From Neocallimastix lanati (nom. inval.) (lineage: Eukaryota; Neocallimastigomycota; Neocallimastigomycetes; Neocallimastigales; Neocallimastigaceae): a stretch of 64,000 bases of DNA. Of the stretch, positions 1 to 11,790 are shown piece by piece. A model generated the notes under the pieces. That model was not told where the DNA came from and did not search any database. It worked only from the letters and a program-made list of their open reading frames with translations. Every line of letters begins with the position of its first letter. The stretch's first letter is position 1. A program made the translations under genes and the position numbers. The stretch lies in assembly GCA_016946835.1 (NCBI GenBank), contig JACVTC010000004.1, positions 2,228,501 to 2,292,500 of the forward strand, written 5' to 3'.

Positions 1-514
1 TAGTGGAATTTAAAAATTAGTCGTATTACATTTATTAATAAATAAATAAAGAATTTCTATTTCTATTTCTATTTTTAATTGCTTTAGAATATGAAAAATA
101 ATAATGAATTCCATTTTTCATTTATACGTACTATTTAAAATTTTATTTAATCAATTAGAATAAAAGTTTATTAAAAGTTATTTAATTCTTTTTATATATA
201 TATATTTTTAAAGTATTTTTTTTACGTTTTTTTAAAATCTATGGCTTGTGTTTTGAAAAATTAATATATTATGAATTTATTCCATGTTTAAATTTAATTT
301 TATCAATATATATTAAAATATATTATAGTATACTCTAAATATACAAAGTTATTATGAATAAATTATTTAAAAATACATTAATATATATATATATTTTTAG
401 GATAAGAAAAAAACAAAAATAGTATTCTTTTATTTATTTCTGAAAAAAGAAATAACTAAAATATAGACAAACAAAAAATTAACAAAATAATAAGTTAATA
501 AATTAATATGCTAA

Positions 515-558
<44 letters not shown>

Positions 559-701
559 GAATCAATGAATCAATGAATGAATACATTAATAAATATAATA
601 AATAAATAAATAATAAATGAATTAATAAATTAATAGATATAATAAATAAATAATGAATAAATTTATAAATAAATAGTAAATAAAACGAATATTTAACAAA
701 T

Positions 702-743
<42 letters not shown>
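1..743. other. Gene-free AT-rich flank with microsatellites
   Basis: No coding signal is seen. The stretch holds an (AAAT)n run at about 518-556, imperfect AAT/AATG-type repeats to about 680, and an (AAT)n run at about 704-743 into which the LTR element that follows is inserted. Confidence 0.6.
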
Positions 744-941
744 TGTTAAAAGTCAATAGTTTGGGTTTTATAATTATGTCAACTTTATTAATATATTTTA
801 TGATAAAGAGCTGCAAATATTTAAATTTAATAAATTTACATGCTTTTATATTATTACATTGTGGCTCATACATTACATATATAACAAATACATTTTAATA
901 CATTTAACGTATATTTCATATTTATTTCACATATTCTAACA
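744..941 (-). repeat. LTR of element 1 (3' LTR on minus strand)
   Basis: 198 bp, TG...CA ends, matching 1844-2041 at every base I compared. It lies next to the polypurine tract, so it is the downstream LTR of a minus-strand element. Confidence 0.88.
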
Positions 942-950
942 TTCCCCCCT
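942..950 (-). other. Polypurine tract of LTR element 1
   Basis: AGGGGGGAA on the minus strand, directly touching the TG of the 3' LTR. The identical 9-mer sits at the same place in element 2 (22680-22688). In LTR elements this is the plus-strand DNA primer. Confidence 0.8.
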
Positions 951-1827
951 CAAACCAAATTATTTTAAAAGAATAATTTTGGTTTGAAAGTGAATATGTG
1001 TACTATACTATCTCTATATCTATACCAATATTAATATGCTATAATTTAATTTTCATTAATTGTAATTTTATATACTTATTTATATATTAGCTTGTTTTAT
1101 TTTAACAACTATATTATTACCCTATATTAATATGACATTTTTGTGGTTAAACGTCTTAAAACCTTTATATTTTTATTATGGATAAAATTATTAATTATTA
1201 TATTCAAGTTATATTTTTTCGGATTGGTTACTCTTATTTGTACCATCCTATTATTATATTTTGGCAACCTCATTGGGAATTACGCCTAATTGACAACACA
1301 TGGTTTACCTCTTTGGTTTTATGTACTCTTGACAACACATGGTTTAACTCTCTGGTTTTTACGTCTATATTTATATTTGACAACTCTTATAGTTAACCGC
1401 TATGGTTTCACGTCATTTTATTTAATTATTAGCTTGATTAGTTGTGAATAAATAGCCTTTAATATTCAAAAGTTGTTTATTTACTAATTAATGATTTAAT
1501 TTATATTCTTTATTAATCTTTATTAAGAGTCTCAAAAATATTTGCATATTAATTTGTCACGTCTCTCATTTATTTTATACGTGTCTTATCTTCTAATTTA
1601 TTATTTTATTAGTATATTATTTATTTCAGGGGAATTTTCTTTCATAAAATACTTAATTTTTACGCGTTTTCATATTCTTGAAACTTTAAGATCATTTTTC
1701 TTCAAATTAGATCAATCTTCACTAAAGTTGACATAATGACAACTTTTATCATAAATTCTGGATCCTAGGTATTTTAGTTGACATTTTTCTAGTCCGGCTA
1801 AGGATATAAATATTCCTTTAAAGAGTC

Positions 1828-1843
1828 GATGAGACTCTTAATC
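1828..1843 (-). other. Putative primer-binding site, tRNA-Lys(CUU) anticodon arm
   Basis: On the plus strand GATGAGACTCTTAATC abuts the 5' LTR with no gap. Its last 15 bases equal positions 26-40 of a typical eukaryotic tRNA-Lys(CUU), ending just past the anticodon loop. Drosophila copia is primed by an internal tRNA-iMet half in the same way. The site also lies in a hairpin (AAGAGTC, GATGA loop, GACTCTT), so a self-structure role is possible. Confidence 0.6.
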
Positions 1844-2247
<404 letters not shown>

Positions 2248-2531
2248 GAGTGATATCAATAAATTAAAGATAAATTATATCGAATTATATACAATTGATT
2301 AATAAAAACGTATTTTTAAGGTTTTATATTGTATTAGTAATTCTTTCATATTTTAATCAACATTTTTTTTTCTACAAAATATGAATTTATTAATTCTTAT
2401 TGAATATTATGAATATTATTTATTCTGAATGTTCCAATGTATAATTTTTTTAACCAATCGTTTGATTTTAAAAGATTGATTGAAAAAAATATTTTTTTGT
2501 TGATCAAAGAAAAACTTGATAAAACTAATTA

Positions 2532-2598
<67 letters not shown>

Positions 2599-4508
2599 GT
2601 AAATAAATAAATATAAGGAAAATAAAAAAAAGGGTAAATTAAATTAATAAATATATATATAAATTTAAAATAATATATAAAAATATAAATATATATGCAA
2701 ATGTATATGAATATATAAAATTTATTAATTCTTAAAAATTTTTATATATATTATAATATAAATAAATTATTTACAAGATTTATCTTTTTTTTTTTTTTTT
2801 TTTTTTTTTATTTTGTTTTATTTTATATATTGATATCATTACTATTTAATATTATCTTTTTAAAAAATTTTCTTTGTTTATTTACATATTATCCGTTTTT
2901 TTGTTCCTTTAGATTGTGTATTTTTAAAAGTATATTTATTTACAAATATATTTATAATTTTGATTTAATAATAATAATATATATATATTTTTTTAAAAAA
3001 CGTAAAAATTAACTTCAGTAGATATTTATTATATTAGAATTATTTTACTTCAGAAAAAAATATTTTGATTCAAATAATCTTTATATTTTATATATAATAT
3101 TATAATATTATAATTATATATAAAAAAATGGAATTAAATTCTTGTATTTATAACTTTTTCTTTGAAGAAATATAAAATTTATATAATTATTAGTTATTAT
3201 TTAAGTTTTAATATTCTTCAATATTCTATTTTTTTTATTAACTAATTTATAAAAAAGGTATTATTAAAAAAATTTTTTTTTTTTATTTATAATAAAAAAA
3301 AAAAAATAAGTATTTATATATATATATATATATAAAATTACTTTTAATAAACTAAAATCTTTGTATTAAAATTATCTAAATTTTACACAGAACCTTTATC
3401 AATTTATGAAAAAGTTTTAATTAATTTAAACTTACTGTGAGAAAAAAAAAAGATAATATTTAAAAAAAATTTAGACTTTCATATTATTAGAAAATATTAA
3501 AAAGAAAGATGGAATAATTATAGAAATAATATATATATATGGAAGGATGGAAGAATTAAAAAGTGATATATATATTAGAGTTTAGTTTAGTTTTAAGAAT
3601 TATATATTTATTTAATTAATATATATATATATTTTAATAAAAAAATCAATAAAAATAAAATAAAAAAAAAAAAAAATAAAAAAAAAAATAGAAAAAAATA
3701 AAAGATTTTATAACTTTATATGAAACAAAATTTTTCATTTTTTTAAAAAAAAAAAAAAAAGAAAAAAAAATTTTTTTCTTTCATTTAAAGTCAAGAAGAG
3801 AGAAAAAAAAAAGATGTATGATATTTACAAAGTGAATATTTTAATTAAATAATTTTTTTTTCTTTTTTTTTTTTTATTCCATTTTACGTATTAAGAAAAA
3901 AAATAAAAATTATTTTACATTATATTATATACATTATATATATATGAATAAAAATGTAATAAATATAATTTTATAAATATTAATAATATTATTGATTTTA
4001 TTACTTTTTTATATTAATTTAAAATATTATATCATATTTTAAACTTTTTTTTTATAGATAATTATTATATTTTATTTTAATATAAAGTCTACTATATATT
4101 ATTATTATTTTTTTAATAAATATTTCAATATGGTTATATAAAAAAAATAATATAACTAAAATTGATAATAATTATAGTTATTTTATTATTATTAATAATG
4201 TTGTTTATTTTTAATTTTTTTTTAAAAAAAAATAAAAACAAAACAAAGCAAAACAAAACAGAATAAAAAAAAATAATAAATAATAAATAATGAATAATAA
4301 TAATAAATAATATAATAATAATAATAATAAACATAGCTAATATCAATGATTCAATCAATTATAAGTTAATAGTGCTAATAATATTAATTTTACAATTGAT
4401 TATTACTATTATTGATTATTTATTCTTTTTATTTATTATTTATCATTTATTATTATTTTATTTTTGATTTATAGATATATTAATAATATATATATATATA
4501 TATTAATT
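2248..4508. other. Intergenic, AT-rich, no gene seen
   Basis: Holds an (AAAT)n run at about 2530-2612, a poly(T) at about 2788-2809 and many A/T homopolymers. Short frames here are low-complexity and lack any family signal. It lies 3' of the NELF-A gene. Confidence 0.55.
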
Positions 4509-6234
4509 TTATTTGTTTATACTCTTTTTTATCTTTTTTAATTTACGCCAAGTACCAGATTGAAAGTTCATTTCAAATTCTATAATTTCACGCACGAATA
4601 CATCATTTTCTTTATATACTTTACAATTTAATGGTATTATTTTTGTAGGTTCATCAGGTATGTTAACTAATTATATGAGTAATAAAATAAAGTAAAAAAA
4701 TATATATATGTATTATAATAATATTCATTTATTATGGATGTCATAATATATTATTATTTAATCTTATTACCTTTTTTACCATTTAAGAAATCTATAATGA
4801 AATTTCGATCATTATTATCTAATAAATTTGTACTTCCAAGAATATCAGAATAATCATTCATTTCCATTTGATAGGGTGAGGAATCATTTGTCGGTGGTGG
4901 TTGATTTGGATCATAATTATTATTATTATGGGGGTGAAGATTATTATTCATATTTGTATGATTTTCGTTTGGTGGAGGTTGATTATAGTAGGAATTTTGA
5001 TTAGGATTATAATAATTATTATTAAGATTATTATCTGGTTCATTATTATTATTGGATGACATCATATTTGGATCATGTAAATTTTGATTAGGATTTATAT
5101 TATTATTATTATTATTATTATTAGGGTTGTAATAATCATTTGAATAAGAGTTCATATCATTATCACTCATTCCTGGTGAATACATATTATTTTGATCAGG
5201 TGGATTTGACATTTCTGGTACATCATTTAATGTATTATTTAATGGTAATATTGGAGTTGTTGCTTCTGAATTATTAACAGAAGACGATCCGGATTCATTA
5301 TCAACTCTTCTTTTCTTACGAGCTTTTTTTTTTTTTTTTTTTTTTTTTAATATTTGTTATTTGAATATACCAATCATTTTATCAATTAATTAATAAATTA
5401 ATAAATCAATTCATAAATCAATAAATATGTCAATAAATAAGTTTTTAAATAAATTTATAAAATTTATAAATAAATCAATAAATTGCTTACTTCTTTTTAT
5501 TGGTGATGTTACTAATAATAATTATGAATATATAAATAAGAGATAGTATAATATAAATAGTATGAATATATAATATAAATATAAATATATGTTATTTATT
5601 TATTATTATTATTTAATTAATATTATTATTTTTTTTATTAATTAATTAAAATAGGAAATTTATTTATTTATTACCAGAATTTTCACGCTGTAATATTCTT
5701 TCACGTTTTTCTTTTTCTTTAGCTTCTTTCTCTTTTTGTTTACGTAATTCTTTTTCACGAGCTTCTTTTTCTTTGGCTTCTTTAGCAGCAGCAATAGCTT
5801 CTTGTCTCTTCTTTTCTTTTTCTTTAGCTTCTTTTTCCCTAGCTTCTTTTAATGCTTCCTTTCTCTTTTTCTCTTCTTCTGCCTCCTTTTGCTTCTTTTT
5901 ACGTTTTTCCAAACGTTCTCTTTCTCTTTCTTCTTTTTCTTTTTGCTTTCTAGCCATTTCTTCTTTCTTCTTTCTTTCCTTTTCTTTTTCGGCAGCTAAT
6001 TTTTCTTCTTCTTCTCTCTTCAATGCTAAACGTTTTTCTTCATTCAAACGATTAACTTCTTCAAGATCTAATACCATATTTCTTCTTCGAATATTATTTT
6101 TATTTAATAATGATCCCGTAAGTGGTTTATTAATATTAATATTATCTTTATAATGTTATTTCATTATTGTTTTTGAAATATTTTTTTTTTTTATATTTTT
6201 ATTATATTTTATGTTATAATATATATATATATAT

Positions 6235-6265
<31 letters not shown>

Positions 6266-7932
6266 CAAAGAATAATATTTTAAAAAATTAATAATTATAT
6301 TATATTACATTAATATATTATTATATTATAAAATTTAGATAATATATACTTTGTCTCATTGAAGGTCTATTTTTTATAAATAAATGTGATGGTCTTCTTC
6401 TTAAGAAGGATGGTTTTTCTTCTTTTTTAACTGGTGGCTTATTTGATGTTGGTGACGTAACTTTTAATAAACAATATCATCATTAATATTATATTTAATA
6501 TTATATTAGAAAAATGGATAATAACAATAATAAGAATAACAATTATAACAACAACAATAATAATTAATATATATATATATATCAATTATAATAATAACAA
6601 TAACAATAACAATGACTAATATTATAATAAAACTTTGTATATTTATTAATTTATATTATATATATATATATTTAATTTTAATGGTTATATTTAATAAAGA
6701 GTTCTACCTGTTATTCCTGGTATCTTTTTTTCTAAATTATCAATTCTTGTTTTTTCATCCGGAATTGAAAATTCTGGTTTCCAATTCATTTTATAGTTAT
6801 TTAAAAATACATCTTCTGGTTTATGTCTTATGTACATTAATGATAATGGATGACATTTTGGGTATTCTGGTACTTTGTATATATATATATATGATTATTT
6901 TAATAATTGTATTGATTAATTATAATTAAATTTTATAAAAATTATATTTCGATTTTATATATATTTATTTTTTTATTTACAATTATACAATAATTTATGT
7001 TAATATTAAAAATCATTAATTCTTACATGATGAGATTACTTGTTTTATTCCTTTTTCAAAACATTTATCATCTTTTTCTATTTCACATGTATATTGTCCA
7101 CCTGGTGTAGTAACATAATTTTTAATAGCACTAGCAATACTTCCAATGAAATTTTTATTTAATTTATCATTTTCAGAGTCTTGTCTAGCTAATTGAAGTA
7201 TCTATTTTATTTATATTAAATTTTGTTTATTAATTGATATTAATGATTATGAAATAAATATATAAATAATAATAATAATTACAACAAATAAAATTGATAA
7301 TAATAATAATAATAATAATAATAATTATAACTGATAAAAAAATTGATTATAATAATTAATAATAATTAATAATAATAAATAATGAAATATAACAATATTA
7401 GAATAGAACTTCATTTTAACTTAAAATAAAATATGATAAAATTAAATAGTTACTTCTTAATAAATATTTTATTTTTAATTATATTAAAAAATACATATAC
7501 TATTTCTATTATTATTTTAATTAAATTTTATCGTTATTATTTTTTATTTTTTATTTCCATTTGTTTTATTTTATTTTTATTTTTTTTCCTTTTTACCTTT
7601 TCTATTCTTTCTCTAAATTCTACAAGATTCCTTTTTTTTATACATAATAATGCTAACATCAATTCTGTTTTTCGATAGGGTCCAATTAAATTATCTAATA
7701 TATTATCTTCTAAACTATTATCCATTAAAGGATTTTCTGATGTTGTTGGAGATTGGATAATATCATTTATGGAATTATTATAAAGAATTTCTGATTCATC
7801 TTTCCATCTTTTAATACAATAATCTAATGAATCAGCATCTATTAATTGTGATATTCTTTGTACTGATGCCCAACAATCCTGTGGTATCGGTTTCTTCCAA
7901 ATTTCTCTTAATTCTTCAGTATTTGAATTCAT
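4509..7932 (-). CDS. NELF-A homologue (negative elongation factor subunit A)
   Basis: Eight exons: 7932-7597, 7201-7027, 6872-6708, 6460-6350, 6145-5675, 5511-5491, 5322-4771 and 4666-4509, giving about 662 residues (human NELF-A has 528). The N-terminal domain (residues 1-170) carries the spaced pattern of the NELF-A/HDAg-like domain, including RKTELMLALLCIKKRNLVEF followed by KILQLARQDSEND. The middle has a very charged K/E coiled coil (about 285-418), then a basic patch KKRRVD at the place where animal NELF-A has an RRRK cluster, then an Asn/Pro-rich linker. The last exon contains FEMNFQSGTWRKLKK, closely matching the extreme C-terminus of animal NELF-A (FEMNYATGQWTRFKKYK). NELF binds paused RNA polymerase II with DSIF. 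All exon phases agree. The N- and C-terminal matches make identity likely; the coiled-coil core is lineage-specific. The start is the first ATG of the open frame, directly after a T/A tract. Confidence 0.82.
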
Positions 7933-8650
7933 TTTTTTTTTTTAAAAAAAAAAAAATATGTTAATTATTTTTTATTTTTTAAAAATTTCACACAATCAGT
8001 TCTTTTATATTTATTTATTGCTTTATTTATCGTCTGAATATAACAGTCTTTATTTATCTATTTTCTTTTCTCGTCAAACATTAATTTCTATAAAAAAGGA
8101 ATTTTAATCTATTCGTTATGTTATAGAATATTAATCATAGAAATACTATTAATATATAAATAAATATAGATTAAAATAAATATTATAGATTAAATATGAA
8201 TAAATGATAAATGTTAGATTTTTTTTATTATTCTTACTAATTATTACTAAATATAAATTATTATTATTTATAAAAAATATTAAAATATTGAGTAATTATA
8301 TTTAATTATAAAAGTATATAAATACTAAGGAAAATGAATTCTTAAAATATTTAATAACATTATTTATTTATTTATTTATTTATTTATTATTTTTTTATTT
8401 TATTTTATTTTATTTTATTTTGTTTAAAAATATGATATACATTTAATTTGTCATTGAAATTTTTAATATATTCAAATAAAAATTGTAAATATTTAAAAAA
8501 GTGTGATTAAAATACATAATAAATAAATATATTTGGGTGAGTGAAAATTGGTTCTACAATATAAATATAATAAATCTAACATTTTATCTAATATAAATAT
8601 ATAATTCTATTTATATTATAATATTTTAAATATAAATATTATATTATTTC

Positions 8651-8998
8651 AATACTTTTTGTATTTTAAAAGAAAAATATAAATAACTGGATAATTCAAA
8701 ACCTTTAATCATTTTTGATCTTAATTTATTACTATAATTATTTTACGATTATTCTATTATCAAATTTAATTATTTATTTACTTTTAATAAATTTGTTTAA
8801 TTTATAAATAATGTATTACTTAAATACTTTTTATACTTTAATAGAGAAATACAAATAACTGGATAATTCACAAAGTCATTAATCATATTTCTGATCTTAC
8901 TTAATTACTATTTATTATTTTATGATTATACTATTATCAAATTTATTTAACTATCTATTTACTTTTAATAAATTTATTTAATTGATAACTATGTATTC
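8651..8998. repeat. Diverged tandem duplication, about 174-bp unit
   Basis: Copy 1 (8651-8822) and copy 2 (8823-8998) share ordered blocks: AATACTTTTTRTA, AAATAACTGGATAATTCA, a TTAATCAT/GATCTTA block, CTATTATCAAATTTA and ACTTTTAATAAATTT. They differ by many substitutions and small gaps, so the duplication is old. No coding capacity is seen. Confidence 0.85.
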
Positions 8999-10043
8999 AT
9001 TTAATTATATATAGTCTTTTATTATGGATAATATTTATAAATATTCTTTGTATTTTACAACAAAATATAATAAATAAATAAATAAATAGATAAATAGATA
9101 AATGTATAAATTTATAAATTAATAAATATAAATATAATCAATAATAAATTTTACATAATTAATATACACATAATTATTTTATACTATTATATATATAAAT
9201 TTATTAAACTTTTTAAATTTTTAATTATTAATCCTATTTATTAATTATATTTATATAATTTATAAAATTTATATAATTTAAATTATATATATTATTAATA
9301 AAACTTTACCTTTTTTTTTTTTTTTTTTTTAAATTTATATTATTTTTGTTATGGATTATACTTTTTTTTAAATTAATATAATTTATTTAAATATTCATTA
9401 ATATTCATAAAAATATCATAACATTTTACACTGACCAACAAAAACAAAAAAAAAAAAAATTTGAAAATCATTTAAATATAAAATTATTTTATTATAGCGT
9501 TTCTTTGGCTGATAGATTTGAGCCTTGATTGGTTTTTATTGAATATTTATTATAAATTTTTGTTATATAAAAATTACATTACATTTTGAATTAAGGCTTG
9601 ATTAATTTTTTTATTATACATATACATAAATCTTTAATTAAAAAAAAGTTTAAATTGTTAAACTATTTTTTAAATTTTTCCTTTTAAATTTGAATAAAAA
9701 AATTTTTAAAATTTATTATTACTATATACTTTTTTTTTTTGTTTTTTTACAAAAGGAAAAAAAAAAAAATAATAAATAAAAACTACAAATTCTATCCTTT
9801 TTTTTTTAAAAAAAAAAAGAAAGAAAAATTATTAAATGATTTTCTAATAGTAATTATTAGAACTTAATATTATTTATTTAAGGAATTAAAAAGTATATTA
9901 TTATTTTTATATATCTATTTTAATAATTTTATTTCTTTTTTTTTTTTTTTTTTTTTTTATTTCTTAATTTATTTTTACTAATAATTTTATTTGTATTTAA
10001 TTTATTATTATTTTTTATTTACTTTTATATGATATTTATTTAA

Positions 10044-10050
10044 ATATAAA

Positions 10051-10099
<49 letters not shown>

Positions 10100-10211
10100 A
10101 AATTTTATTATTATTATTATTATAAAATTTTATTATTATTATTATTATAAAATTTTATTATTATTATTATTATAAAATTTTATTATTATTATTATTATTA
10201 TTATTATAAAA

Positions 10212-10243
<32 letters not shown>
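10044..10243. repeat. Composite (TTA)n / TAAAATTT higher-order repeat
   Basis: Six or so blocks of 5 to 14 TTA units are separated by an identical TAAAATTT joint, so the array has a second-order period of roughly 24-40 bp on top of the 3-bp period. Confidence 0.85.
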
Positions 10244-10244
<1 letters not shown>

Positions 10245-10333
10245 GTTTTCATCATTAATCAATTAATCAATCAATTAAACAAATTTATATTTTGGTTATT
10301 TTTTAATTTTCAAAAAAAAATTTAAAGTGATAC

Positions 10334-11790
10334 TTAATAATAATAATAGTTCATATTTGAATTCATACTACTCATTTCATTCACATTAAATGTCATACTT
10401 CCTGATCCCATATTAACATTCATATTAATATTGGATGTATTACTTCTATTGGATACAGAAGAATAATTATTTTGAAAATCTTGATATTTATTATTTTTTA
10501 GATTATTAAAATTATTATAATTTTTGAAATTTTGATTACTTCGGAAATTAAATACATTGTTATCATTATTCATTTTCATTAGTTCATCTTTATTCATTAA
10601 ACTTGGAAAATTTAATTCACCTTTTGAATTTCTGTTATAATAATATTGGAATTTATTTCTTGATGATTCAGATCTATTATTCATAGCTAAATTAGATAAA
10701 TCTCTTAGATAATTATTGTTTTTTCTATTATAATTCATCATATTATTTTGTTCCAATTTTTCCTATTTAAATAAATAATAATATATTAATATATTAATAT
10801 TATTACATACAGTTTATAATAATAAAATAAATTTAATTTAACAATTATTAAATTTAGTACTGATTTCCTATTACATATATATATAATCAATTATAACTTA
10901 AATGTAAAAAAATCAAACAAATTATTACTTACATTTAATTTTGGTTTTAAATTTAATAAAGCATAAGCACACCATAAAACAATAACAGATAAAGAATCCC
11001 ACCAAATATCACCTCCTGGTTTCTTTGAGTATGCATTAATTATGTAATAGAAGACCATCTTTGATACCAGTAAAATTACGAAAATGATAACATTATTATC
11101 TAACACAGCTTTAATTTTAAAGTGACGTAATTTATAATTTTTTAGGTTTTTTAATGAAATGAAGAGTGTAATAATAACAATGAGCAATGAAACTGAAGTA
11201 TCAATAATATCGAAAATTTCAACATAAAAAATAATATTGGCATCATTATTTACAACACAACCTCCAAATTTACTAGAATTTCCTCTATAATGAATAAGAT
11301 TCATGAAATATGACGTACTATATAAAATACTGAAAAAGGTACAAACAAAAATAATTTTTTTAAGCCAACCTTTTTTATAATAATTTATGGTGATTCGATA
11401 AAGTCTACATATTTGATAAAAAGAAATGGGTACCCAATTAAGAGTTGCTGAAAAATAAAAAAAGTATATAAAAAATCCGGTACAATCTATAAAACCAAGA
11501 GGTGCTCTAATTCTATAAATAATATCACTTGAATTATTCATTAGTGCAAATGATGATGCAGTTATAAGAAACCAAAAATGCCAATCTCTTGTTTTAAAAT
11601 ATCTAATTAATGATTTTAAAAGAATGATAATATACATTGTTTCTGATATAACCAACATTAAAAATTCAATTTTATGAACTTTTAAATCATCATCTAAATT
11701 GCCATTCACGGTATTATTATTAATTTCACCTGTATCATTGCTTTTTACATATGATTCAGTATATTCAAAATTGTAGAAAGCTGGATCCAT
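10334..11790 (-). CDS. Seven-transmembrane receptor-like protein with Asn-rich tail
   Basis: Two exons, 11790-10933 and 10762-10334, joined in phase 0 (donor GTAAGT, acceptor ATAG), 428 residues. A 40-residue N-terminal segment with two possible N-glycosylation sites (NDT, NNT) precedes seven hydrophobic helices at about 41-62, 72-92, 98-125, 143-163, 185-210, 230-252 and 261-280. Short basic loops lie between them, and an aromatic-rich third helix is followed by CRLYRITINYYKKGW, which sits where a GPCR has its second intracellular loop. The last 143 residues are Asn/Ser-rich and predicted disordered. No classical family signature (DRY, NPxxY, fungal Ste2/Ste3) is visible. The topology supports an integral membrane receptor or sensor at the cell surface; ligand and coupling are unknown. 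I cannot assign a family from sequence alone. Confidence 0.82.

Larger units (their letters stand above)
7933..10333. other. Intergenic with tandem duplication and TTA repeats
   Basis: No gene is seen. Contents are a diverged duplication (8651-8998), several T(n)A(n) tracts, and a composite repeat of TTA runs separated by TAAAATTT at about 10044-10243, just 3' of the receptor-like gene. Confidence 0.6.

Noticed and set aside
5773-6153. 126-residue plus-strand frame
   Set aside because: Antisense shadow of the K/E-rich coiled-coil exon of the NELF-A gene.
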